Assembly (NCBI RefSeq): GCF_000495475.1
Contig: NZ_ASGZ01000061.1
Coordinates: forward strand, 23,551-87,550
Length of the DNA: 64,000 bases
Origin: Candidatus Halobonum tyrrellensis G22
GTDB lineage: Archaea; Halobacteriota; Halobacteria; Halobacteriales; Haloferacaceae
Direction: 5' to 3'
The notes beneath the pieces were generated by a model that saw only the letters and a list, made by a program, of their open reading frames with translations, was not told the DNA's origin and ran no database searches. Shown piece after piece: positions 51,569-58,467 of the stretch (positions are counted from its first letter, which is position 1; each line of letters opens with the position of its first letter). The translations under genes and the position numbers were made by a program.

Positions 51569-52129
51569 TCAGCCGAGCAGACCCAGCGCCTCGATCCGCT
51601 CGACGATCTCCTCGACGGCCTCCTCGGCGTCGTCGGTCCGCTTGCCGCCCGTGATGACGATCTTGCCCGACCCGAACAGCAGGATGACCACGTCGGGTTC
51701 GTCCATCCGGTAGACCAGCCCGGGGAACTGCTCGGGTTCGTACTCGACGTCCTCCAGCCCCAGCCCGATGGCGAGCGCGTTGAGGTTGAGCTGGTGGCCC
51801 AGGTCGGCCGACGAGACGATGTTCTGGACCGTGATCTCGGGGTCCTCCTCGACGGGGATGGAGAGGCCGCGGAGCTTCTCGAAGATGATGCCGAGCGCCT
51901 CGTGGACGTCGTCGATGCTCTTGGCACCCGTACAGACGATCTTCCCCGAGCGGAAGATGAGCGCCGCCGCCTTCGGCTCTTGGGTCCGGTAGACGAGACC
52001 GGGGAAGTTGTCCGGGTTGAAGTCCGCCCCCGGCAGGTCCTCGGCCAGCGCCTCGAGGTCGAGTTCCTGCCCGATACCGGTCGATGCGACCACGTTCTGA
52101 ATCTCGATTGAGTCTGCCGGGTCCGTCAT
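51569..52129 (-). CDS. tbp: TATA-box-binding protein
   Basis: A 186-residue TBP with the two-fold repeated saddle domain: repeat 1 IEIQNVVASTGIGQELDLEALAEDLPGADFNPDNFPGLVYR and repeat 2 ITVQNIVSSADLGHQLNLNALAIGLGLEDVEYEPEQFPGLVYRM. GKIVCTGAKS and GKIVITGGKR close the two strands. The C terminus is short, without a long acidic tail. It recruits TFB to promoters. Its own promoter carries two head-to-head TATA boxes (52153-52175). Haloarchaea usually have several tbp genes. Confidence 0.97.
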   Translation of the reverse strand: MTDPADSIEIQNVVASTGIGQELDLEALAEDLPGADFNPDNFPGLVYRTQEPKAAALIFRSGKIVCTGAKSIDDVHEALGIIFEKLRGLSIPVEEDPEITVQNIVSSADLGHQLNLNALAIGLGLEDVEYEPEQFPGLVYRMDEPDVVILLFGSGKIVITGGKRTDDAEEAVEEIVERIEALGLLG

Positions 52130-52152
52130 GCGTCGTCGTTCCTCACGCTCTA

Positions 52153-52175
52153 TTTATAAACCGCGGGTTTATAAA
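52153..52175 (-). promoter_or_regulatory. Inverted-repeat double TATA box in front of tbp
   Basis: Two perfect ten-base arms, TTTATAAACC and GGTTTATAAA, face each other around GCG. Each arm contains a complete TTTATAAA box. The nearer box is about 24-31 bases and the farther about 39-46 bases upstream of the tbp ATG (52129). TBP itself could therefore occupy one or both, giving autoregulation or bidirectional initiation. Confidence 0.75.
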
Positions 52176-52210
52176 GCCGGGTGTCTCCGCCCGCGCTCGC
52201 GGCGGGTTCC

Positions 52211-52660
52211 TCACCGCACCGGGCGACTTTCGTCCGCCCCGACCCGGCGAGCGACCGCCTCGGGCGAACACGACGCGAGCGACGCCGCCCGCGGGACGGA
52301 CAGCCCGAACCGCTCGCAGGCCACCGCCGCCCCCTCGACCGCCGGGTCGCCGTCGGAGTCGGCGCCCGCGTCGGGTCCCGGCGGGGTCGGCGGCGCGGGC
52401 GGACCCGCGGGCGCGAACCCCGCCCCTTCCCGGAGCCGGATCCACGCTGTCAGCGCCGACAGTAGCGTCGTCGCCACGGAGTCGAGGTCGGTCCCCGCCG
52501 CGTCGCCGCGGAGCGGTTCGAGCGCGCCGACCAGCGCGAGCGCTCGCCGGGCGTCGCCGGCCGTCCGCGCGTGTTCGACCGCGGCCTCCTGGACGGCGGC
52601 GACCATCGCTCCCGCGTCGCCGTCGGGGTCCGCGTCCGCCCCGTGGTCGGTGGGCGCCAT
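52211..52660 (-). CDS. Uncharacterised alanine-rich soluble protein
   Basis: A 149-residue protein, MAPTDHGADADPDGDAGAM..., mostly helical (VAAVQEAAVEHARTAGDARRALALVGALEPL, LDSVATTLLSALTAWIRLREGAGF). It has a proline/glycine/aspartate-rich centre and ends with RFGLSVPRAASLASCSPEAVARRVGADE, which looks like a small helix-turn-helix. It lies directly upstream of the tbp promoter on the same strand. No family assigned. It may be a regulator; the evidence is only the final helical motif. Confidence 0.5.
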   Translation of the reverse strand: MAPTDHGADADPDGDAGAMVAAVQEAAVEHARTAGDARRALALVGALEPLRGDAAGTDLDSVATTLLSALTAWIRLREGAGFAPAGPPAPPTPPGPDAGADSDGDPAVEGAAVACERFGLSVPRAASLASCSPEAVARRVGADESRPVR

Positions 52661-52745
52661 CGCTCGCGGGTAGCGCTCCCGGCCGCAAATCCCCGTCGGT
52701 TCCGGCGGTCGGGGCGTCGGCGGTTCGGATGTGGCGGCGGACGGT

Positions 52746-52833
52746 CCGGTCGGCGGTGTCGGTGTGTCCAACCATCGGCATCGGTCGGTCCAGCCGGCGG
52801 TATCGGTCGCTCCGGTCGGCGGTGTCGGTCCCG
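52746..52833. repeat. 22-bp imperfect minisatellite, four units
   Basis: Units begin at 52746, 52768, 52790 and 52812. The consensus is CCGGTCGGCGGTGTCGGT plus four variable bases; units 1 and 4 share 18 identical bases, unit 3 differs in three, unit 2 is most diverged. A period of 22 is about two helical turns and not a multiple of three, so it is not coding. It lies between divergent genes at 52660 and 52962. Confidence 0.65.
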
Positions 52834-52961
52834 CCGGCGAACGGTCGGGTCCGCGCCGCTCGCACGCCGCTACCGTGCTGTCTCGGTTCGCGCCGGCCGG
52901 GACTGAGTGTTTCGAGTTACCCGTAATTTTATTACCTATTGGGGACATACAAAGATCAAGA

Positions 52962-53873
52962 ATGGCGTCGACAGCCGACGAGCGCGGACGGACGGACGCG
53001 ACGGGGGTCGTCCACGGGGAGGCGTCGTCGCTCGCGGCCGCCGCCGTCGCCGAGGGGGGGACGCACGTGGCGGTGGTCGCCCGGGAGACGGTCGACGACT
53101 GGTACCGGCGGCTCGGCGCCGCGGGGACGCTCCCGGCGCGCACCCACTTCGTCGGCGTCGACGACACCGTACGCGGGGCGGCGACGGCCGGCGGGCCGGG
53201 CGGGTCGACGCGCGGGGTCGGTTCCGGCGTCTCCGTGAGCGTCGCCGAGCGGCCGCTGGGACCGGAGTTCCCCGAGTTCGTCGACGCGGCGCTCGCGGAC
53301 GCCGGCACGGCGGGCGGGTCGCTCGTCGTCGACGACCCGGCCGTCCTCGTCGAGGCGGCGGACGGCGACTCCGACGCGGACGACGACCCGGACGCGGACG
53401 CCGCCGTCGACGGCGCCGTACTCGACGCGGTGGCGGCGTCGGCCGCCGACGCGGGCGTCGCGCTCCACCTGGGCGCGCCCGCCGACGGCGACGACGCGAC
53501 GGCGGCGGCGCTCTGGCGGCGGTTCCGCCCGGCCGACGACGCGACCGGCCGCGCGCTGGCGGCGGCCGCGCTCGACCACCTCCGCGCGGTCGACCCCACG
53601 AACTTCGGCTACCTCCGCCGCTACTGGCGGGAGGCGCGCCGGGGGCTGGAGGCGGTCGAGATGACGTACCCGCAGGCGAAGCAGGTCCACGCCACCCTCT
53701 CGGAGCCGGAGACGACCACCCGGACGCTCGGCGCGGCGCTGCAGGCGCTCGTGCGACTCGGCGCGCTCGGCGTCTGGGGGGAGACGGTCGCCGCCAACCG
53801 CTACGACATGACCGGTTACGACCCCGAACGGGTCGCCGCCATCGGCGACGCGCTCTCCGAACTCGACGACTGA
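52962..53873 (+). CDS. Uncharacterised haloarchaeal protein with possible winged-helix C terminus
   Basis: A 303-residue protein. The first half (GTHVAVVARETVDDWYRRLGAAGTLPARTHFVGVDDTVRG...) has a Rossmann- or RecA-like alternation reminiscent of degenerate haloarchaeal RecA-superfamily domains, but no P-loop is present. A D-rich insert (about 140-152) follows. The C-terminal 100 residues (DPTNFGYLRRYWREARRGLEAVEMTYPQAKQVHATLSEPETTTRTLGAALQALVRLGALGVWG) look like a winged helix. A TATA-like TTTTATTAC lies about 30 bases upstream of the ATG. Function unknown. Confidence 0.6.
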   Translation: MASTADERGRTDATGVVHGEASSLAAAAVAEGGTHVAVVARETVDDWYRRLGAAGTLPARTHFVGVDDTVRGAATAGGPGGSTRGVGSGVSVSVAERPLGPEFPEFVDAALADAGTAGGSLVVDDPAVLVEAADGDSDADDDPDADAAVDGAVLDAVAASAADAGVALHLGAPADGDDATAAALWRRFRPADDATGRALAAAALDHLRAVDPTNFGYLRRYWREARRGLEAVEMTYPQAKQVHATLSEPETTTRTLGAALQALVRLGALGVWGETVAANRYDMTGYDPERVAAIGDALSELDD

Positions 53874-53906
53874 GCGGCCGCGGCGGCGCGGTCCACGCCG
53901 GTTCCG

Positions 53907-53912
53907 TTTTTT
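53907..53912 (+). terminator. T-run after the 53.9-kb gene
   Basis: TTTTTT occurs 34 bases past the stop codon at 53873, in GC-rich surroundings. Confidence 0.45.
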
Positions 53913-53977
53913 CGGCTCTTCCGCCCGGACGGGCGCTTTGCCCGCCGCCAGCCCGCGGTCGGCGGCTCCCGTCGGCG

Positions 53978-54340
53978 TCAGCGGCTCCCGTCGGCGTCGG
54001 CGGCTCCGTCCGCACCACGGGGTCCGGGAACCGACAGCGAGTGGTCGACCAGCCCCTCGTCGGGGTGCATCGTCACCGTGCCGAGCGTGACCGTCTCCCC
54101 CTCCCCGGCGCGCTCGTCGACCGCGTGGAGCGTCTCACGCTTGTCGAGTCGCTCCCACGTCTCCGTCTCGACGCGCGTCTGGAACGCCTCGGGGTCGCGC
54201 CAGCCCGAGTCGATGTCCGAGGGGACGTGGACGACGAACCGGAACGCCTCCGCGTCGACGGCGATGCCGACGCCGAACGTGTCGCCCTCCGTCTCGTCTT
54301 CGCCCGGGTCGGCGCGGGCGTCCGTCGGGTCGTCGCTCAT
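53978..54340 (-). CDS. Small acidic haloarchaeal protein, unknown
   Basis: A 120-residue protein. An acidic start (MSDDPTDARADPGEDETEGD) is followed by TFGVGIAVDAEAFRFVVHVPSDIDSGWRDPEAFQTRVETETWERLDKRETL, which reads as a beta-rich domain with a Trp pair. It ends with VTLGTVTMHPDEGLVDHSLSVPG and a low-complexity tail. No family assigned and no metal or catalytic motif seen. It is in the same orientation as the next genes (54465 and 54899) but well spaced from them. Confidence 0.55.
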   Translation of the reverse strand: MSDDPTDARADPGEDETEGDTFGVGIAVDAEAFRFVVHVPSDIDSGWRDPEAFQTRVETETWERLDKRETLHAVDERAGEGETVTLGTVTMHPDEGLVDHSLSVPGPRGADGAADADGSR

Positions 54341-54464
54341 CGCCGGGGATTACGCCCCGACGGGTAAAGCGCCACCGGAGCGGCGGCGACGCGCCGTCGG
54401 AACTGCGCCGACCCCGCGCCCGACTAGCACCGAAGCGGGACGAGCGAGCGGGGTCCGGGCGGGG

Positions 54465-54785
54465 TCAGATGTGGTCGTCCGGGTCGTGCCGGTCGGCCAT
54501 CCGGGTCGCCTCCTCGGCGTAGCGCTCCCGGTCGTCGGGGTCGGTGTCGCCGAGGTCCGCCGCCGGCACCGACAGCGACGCGCGCGTCGGGCGGTCGTCG
54601 GCGAAACTCGTCAGCGCGCGCTCCTTCCGGACGTACCGCTCGCCGTCGGGCGTCGCGTACACGAGGATGATCAGGTTGAGTTCGTCGTCGCCGTACGTCC
54701 GTTCGACGAGCCAGACACGCTCGTCCGCCCGTCCCTCCGAGTCACTCGGGTCGACCGCGGCCGCGTCGCCGTCCGTGTCGTTCAT
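54465..54785 (-). CDS. Small haloarchaeal protein, paralogue of the 34.9-kb gene
   Basis: A 106-residue protein. After a variable acidic N terminus, RVWLVERTYGDDELNLIILVYATPDGERYVRKERALTSF aligns with RCWFVERGYDNRDLVTLAYATPEGDRVFRQELAAGAI of the protein at 34846-35109. Both end in a helix with RYAEEATRMADRHDPDDH or RYADEVARVRSDHDPDDE. The two define a small family with conserved W, VER, YATP and HDPDD. It follows the same strand as the MATE-TetR operon but is separated from it by 113 bases. Confidence 0.65.
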   Translation of the reverse strand: MNDTDGDAAAVDPSDSEGRADERVWLVERTYGDDELNLIILVYATPDGERYVRKERALTSFADDRPTRASLSVPAADLGDTDPDDRERYAEEATRMADRHDPDDHI

Positions 54786-54898
54786 GCCCGTCGTTCGTGC
54801 CGCTCGCTCAAAGCGACTCCGCCGCCGGCGGGCGGCGAGAGTCGATAACGGTGGAGGTGAGGTGCGCGCGAGCGCCCGGCGAGCGGCCCGGCCTCGCG

Positions 54899-56428
54899 TC
54901 AGTCGTCGTCGGTCGGCGCGGTGGAGTGTTCGGCGTCGTCGTCGACGGTGGGACCGCTCCCCCGCGGGTCGGCGTCGCGCCACGTCCCGCGCTGGTACCA
55001 CGCGTACGCCATGAGCGCGCCCGCGACGTTCGAGACGGCGAACGACAGCCAGATGCCCGACGACCCCAGCGAGTCGATGGCGAGGAACGCGGGCGGCCGG
55101 ACCGCGGCGTACGCCAGCGGGAGGCGGATGAACCCGAGCATCAGGATGGAGATGACCGCCGCGGTGAGCGTCTTGCCCGCGCCGCGGAAGCTCCCGGTGT
55201 ACGACCGCATCACGCCGATGAACCCGAACGTGGGCGCGACCCACCGGAGGAAGTCCTCCGTGACCGAGATGACCTGCGGGTCGTCGGTGAACACGTTCGC
55301 GATCGGCGCGGCCGCCAGCCAGACGACGACGCCCGCGCCCGACAACACCCCGAAGGTGACGATCGCCGCCAGCCGCGCGGCCTCCGCGCCGCGGTCGGGC
55401 TTGCCCGCGCCGATGTTCTGGCCGGTCATGGTCTCGACGCCACGCGCCACCGCGATGGCGGGCAGGAAGATGACCGAGAACACCCGGACGCCGATGCCGT
55501 ACCCCGCGACGACCGCCGTCGGGAACAGTCCGACGATGACGAGCATCAGGTTGACGGAGAGCGAGCGGCCGGTCCCCTCGATTGAGGCGGGGACGCCGAT
55601 CCGGACGATCTTCCGGGCGTACGAGAAGTCGGGCGCCATATCCGAGAGGTGGATCTCGACGCCGCGGGTGCCGCGGAACATGATCGCGAGACCGACGACG
55701 AGCGCGACCGCCCGCGAGAACACCGTCGCGTACGCCGCGCCCGCCATCCCCGACCCGGTGTAGCCGGTCGCCGCGAACAGGCCGGATTCGAGTCCGCGCA
55801 TCCCGATGATGCCGAACAGGGGGTTCGAGTCGAACCCGAAGATCAGGATCGGGTCGATGACGATGTTGAGGATCACCGTCCCCAACATGACGAGCATCGG
55901 GGTGATCGTGTCGCCGTAGCCGCGCATCAGCGCGATGAACACGAAGAAGCCGAACATGAACGGCAGCCCCGCCGCGATGACGCGCATGTAGTCGGTCGCG
56001 AGCGGCAACACGTCCGGCGACGCGCCCAACAGCCCGAGGAACTCGCCGACGAACAGGAAGCCCACGCCGCCGAGTACCGCGGCGCCGAGGATGCCGAACG
56101 TGACGGTCTGGGAGGCGGCGTACTCCGCCTGCTCCGGTTCGTCGGCGCCCGTGTGTTGGGCGACGAGGACGCTCCCCGCCACGGAAATCCCCATCCCCAG
56201 CGAGATGAGCAGGAACACCATCGGGAACGCGAAGCTGATCGCCGCGAGCGCCTCGGTGGAGAACTGCCCGAGCCAGAACGTGTCCGCCAGGTTGTACGCG
56301 GTCTGGAGCAGGTTCGTGATGACGATCGGCAACGCGAGATACAGCAGCGGTCGGCCGATGTCGCCCGAGGTGAGGTCGAACTCGTCTTGGCTCTTGAACA
56401 CCGACGAGAGCCGGTCCCGCAGCGTCAC
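54899..56428 (-). CDS. MATE family efflux transporter
   Basis: A 509-residue, 12-helix multidrug and toxin extrusion protein. The N half has GRPLLYLALPIVITNLLQTAYNLADTFWLGQFSTEALAAISFAFP; the C half repeats the pattern with IVRIGVPASIEGTGRSLSVNLMLVIVG and the loop VARGVETMTGQNIGAGKPDR. The C terminus is an acidic tail. It likely exports cationic compounds with sodium or proton exchange. Its ATG overlaps the TetR stop by four bases, so both are in one operon under the palindromic operator at 57189-57206. Confidence 0.93.
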   Translation of the reverse strand: MTLRDRLSSVFKSQDEFDLTSGDIGRPLLYLALPIVITNLLQTAYNLADTFWLGQFSTEALAAISFAFPMVFLLISLGMGISVAGSVLVAQHTGADEPEQAEYAASQTVTFGILGAAVLGGVGFLFVGEFLGLLGASPDVLPLATDYMRVIAAGLPFMFGFFVFIALMRGYGDTITPMLVMLGTVILNIVIDPILIFGFDSNPLFGIIGMRGLESGLFAATGYTGSGMAGAAYATVFSRAVALVVGLAIMFRGTRGVEIHLSDMAPDFSYARKIVRIGVPASIEGTGRSLSVNLMLVIVGLFPTAVVAGYGIGVRVFSVIFLPAIAVARGVETMTGQNIGAGKPDRGAEAARLAAIVTFGVLSGAGVVVWLAAAPIANVFTDDPQVISVTEDFLRWVAPTFGFIGVMRSYTGSFRGAGKTLTAAVISILMLGFIRLPLAYAAVRPPAFLAIDSLGSSGIWLSFAVSNVAGALMAYAWYQRGTWRDADPRGSGPTVDDDAEHSTAPTDDD

Positions 56429-57150
56429 GCCGCGACCTCCTCGTCCTCGCCGTCGTCCGCGCGTCCGCTTCCGTCCCCGCCTTCGGCGTCGGTCTCGCGC
56501 TCCTCGCTCCCGCCGTTCGCCTCCTCTTCGGCGGACCCGGGCGCGACCGACACGTCCGCGTCGGCCGCGAACAGCGAGTCGACGTACGCCACCAGCCGTT
56601 CACGCATCGCGTCGACGTCGGCGCCGACCGCCGCCGACCGCGTCCACGTGCCGTGGACGTACGTCACGACGTGGTCGGCCACCACCTCGGGGTCGGCGTC
56701 GGCGTCGAACTGGCCGGCGTCGACGCCCTCGGCGACCAGCCTCCCGATCTGCTCGCGGAGTCGGTCGTCGACCTCCCGCAGGCGCTCGCGGTAGCCGTCG
56801 CGGTACGGCGCCTGCGCCTTGATCTCCATGAACGCCGTCGTGAACTGGTTGTCGTCGTCCCCGTCGGCGTCGAGTATCGTCCGGAGGAGGTCGACCAGCC
56901 GATCGGCGGGCGTCTCGCCCGTCGGGTCGGCCGTCCGGTCGAGGAAGTCCTCGTTGAGGTGGTCGAGAAAGCGCAAGAGGAGATCCTGCTTGCCGTCGAA
57001 GTGGTAGTGGAGGGCCGCTTTGCTCTTGTCCGTCTCGTCGGCGATGTCCTGCATCGTGAGGTCGGCGTACCCCCGCGCACACAGCGCGCAGTACGTCGCG
57101 TCGATGAAGGCCGCCTCCGTATCGTGATTGTCGTCTGGTTGGTCAGTCAT
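56425..57150 (-). CDS. TetR/AcrR family transcriptional regulator
   Basis: A 241-residue repressor. The N-terminal helix-turn-helix (residues about 12-58, EAAFIDATYCALCARGYADLTMQDIADETDKSKAALHYHFDGKQDLLLRFLDHL) is typical. The helical ligand-binding domain follows (about 60-190), then a haloarchaeal acidic tail (about 200-241). The gene overlaps the MATE gene (ATGA at 56425), and a perfect palindrome lies 39 bases upstream. It therefore most likely represses its own operon and responds to a MATE substrate. Confidence 0.93.
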   Translation of the reverse strand: MTDQPDDNHDTEAAFIDATYCALCARGYADLTMQDIADETDKSKAALHYHFDGKQDLLLRFLDHLNEDFLDRTADPTGETPADRLVDLLRTILDADGDDDNQFTTAFMEIKAQAPYRDGYRERLREVDDRLREQIGRLVAEGVDAGQFDADADPEVVADHVVTYVHGTWTRSAAVGADVDAMRERLVAYVDSLFAADADVSVAPGSAEEEANGGSEERETDAEGGDGSGRADDGEDEEVAA

Positions 57151-57188
57151 GCGAGAACCCGCGACCTGCCCGGCCGCCGTTGATCGAT

Positions 57189-57206
57189 ACTGACTGGCCA
57201 GTCAGT
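57189..57206. promoter_or_regulatory. 18-bp palindromic operator of the TetR-MATE operon
   Basis: ACTGACTGGCCAGTCAGT is a perfect palindrome 39-56 bases before the TetR ATG (57150). A related half-site TGACTGACCA (minus strand, 57140-57149) overlaps the start codon region. TetR-family repressors bind such sites as dimers. The divergent position leaves room for a promoter between operator and gene. Confidence 0.75.
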
Positions 57207-57290
57207 CAAGCGTTTCGGTTCGTAACCCGCCCGGGTGGGAGGCCCACGCACGGTCCCGTCCGGGAGTTCGGCCGGCGTCGAGCGGTCCCA

Positions 57291-58151
57291 CTACGCCCGG
57301 CAGACGGCGAGCATGTGCGGCGAGACGTCGGCGAGCGACGAGTCGGTTCGGAGGAGGTCGTTGAGTTCCCGAACCGTCTCGCGGGCCCGTTCGTCGAGTT
57401 CCTCGAAGTGGGTCCGCCGCAGGCCCGCGACGCCTTCGAGCGCCGCGACCTCCGTAACGTCGAGGCCGGCCGTCGAGAGCAGGTCGACCAACTCCTCGCG
57501 CCGGAAGAAGTGACAGTCGAAGATCGCGGGCTCGACGCCGTGTCGCTCCGCGAGGTCGGGGGTGTAGTCGCGTTCGCGGACCAGGTCGGGCATCACTGCC
57601 AGGTCGTCGCCCGACTCCACCCGGCCGGCGTACTGGACCGTGATCATGACCGCGCCCAGAAGCCCCATGACCGAGACGAACACCGGGCCGCCCGACCGAG
57701 TCACGCGCCGGAGTTCGCGCGCCGCCCGCGCGCGTTCGTCCGCGTCGAGGACGTGCGAGAGCGGGCCGCCGAGACAGCAGGTCGCGTCGAACGCGGCGGC
57801 GGCGGCGTCGAGGTCGCGAACGTCGCCGTCGCGGACGGTCACCCGGTCCGCGACGCCGTGTTCGCGGAGCTTCTCTCTCGCGATCTCACGCTGCGTTTCG
57901 CTTGGGTCGACGAGGTCGACCGCGTACCCGTGTTCGGCGAGACGGATGCTGTACCGGCCGGCGGCGCCGCCGACGTCGAGGACGCGCGGGGGGTCGTCCG
58001 ACTCGTCGACCCGCGGGAGGTGGGCGTCGAGGTACTCGACCGTCGCCTCCCACTCCAGGCGGTGGAAGAAGTCGCGGTCGAGCCGTTCCCACTCGCGTTC
58101 GCCGTAGTCGTCGTAGTACGTCTCCGGGTCGGTCCGTTCGGGGTCGACCAT
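57291..58151 (-). CDS. Class I SAM-dependent methyltransferase
   Basis: A 286-residue protein. The SAM-binding motif I is VLDVGGAAGRYSIRLAEHG (about 56-74), followed by VDLVDPSETQREIAREKLREHG (motif post-I), VRDGDVRDL and FDATCCLGGPLSHVLD (motif IV region). The C-terminal half has HFFRREELVDLLSTAGLDV, typical of the substrate lid. The target is unknown (small molecule or tRNA). It diverges from the micro-ORF/ATP-grasp operon with 119 bases between starts. Confidence 0.88.
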   Translation of the reverse strand: MVDPERTDPETYYDDYGEREWERLDRDFFHRLEWEATVEYLDAHLPRVDESDDPPRVLDVGGAAGRYSIRLAEHGYAVDLVDPSETQREIAREKLREHGVADRVTVRDGDVRDLDAAAAAFDATCCLGGPLSHVLDADERARAARELRRVTRSGGPVFVSVMGLLGAVMITVQYAGRVESGDDLAVMPDLVRERDYTPDLAERHGVEPAIFDCHFFRREELVDLLSTAGLDVTEVAALEGVAGLRRTHFEELDERARETVRELNDLLRTDSSLADVSPHMLAVCRA

Positions 58152-58238
58152 GCGCGAGCGTGGACCTGTCGGGACAAAGCCACTCGGGGTGATACAGTCG
58201 CGACTGCCCGACCGCGCCGGGGGACCGAGACGGCTGAT

Positions 58239-58248
58239 AGCTTATGTA
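58239..58248 (+). promoter_or_regulatory. TATA element of the micro-ORF/ATP-grasp operon
   Basis: AGCTTATGTA is the only AT-rich spot in this gap. Its centre is about 27 bases before the ATG at 58271, the distance expected if transcription starts exactly at that ATG. This supports translation of the first micro-ORF from a leaderless mRNA. Confidence 0.6.
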
Positions 58249-58270
58249 CCGCCGGGCGAATTGGGTCGAC

Positions 58271-58360
58271 ATGGACGCGAAGAACCTCTCGTTCCGTTCG
58301 CTCGACGCCGCGCCGGCCGGCGACGTCGGACGGCAGGTGTCGAAGGAGGCCACGACGTGA
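58271..58360 (+). CDS. 29-residue micro-ORF heading the ATP-grasp operon
   Basis: A short open frame, MDAKNLSFRSLDAAPAGDVG..., ending in a Lys/Thr-containing tail (KEATT). It starts at leaderless distance from a TATA box and its TGA overlaps the next GTG (GTGA at 58357), which argues for translation. No signal peptide or Cys. It could be a precursor peptide for the following ATP-grasp enzyme, a regulatory leader or a structural microprotein. No homologue is recognised. Confidence 0.5.
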   Translation: MDAKNLSFRSLDAAPAGDVGRQVSKEATT

Positions 58361-58458
58361 GACAGTACGTCGGAGCCGAGGGCGACGGTGAGGTCGACGA
58401 CGAGGTGGGGACGTACGATCACGAGGACGGAACGGAGACGCGAACGGTCGCCACCTGA
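58357..58458 (+). CDS. 33-residue acidic micro-ORF before the ATP-grasp gene
   Basis: Starts at a GTG overlapping the previous stop (MRQYVGAEGDGEVDDEVG...). It is rich in Asp, Glu, Gly and Thr, with TYDHEDGTETRT near its end. Only nine bases separate it from the ATP-grasp ATG. Acidic side chains close to Thr and Ser are the sort of arrangement that ATP-grasp enzymes link in some peptides, but this is only a resemblance. It may instead serve as a coupling leader for the enzyme gene. Confidence 0.45.
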   Translation: MRQYVGAEGDGEVDDEVGTYDHEDGTETRTVAT

Positions 58459-58467
58459 ACGACGAAA

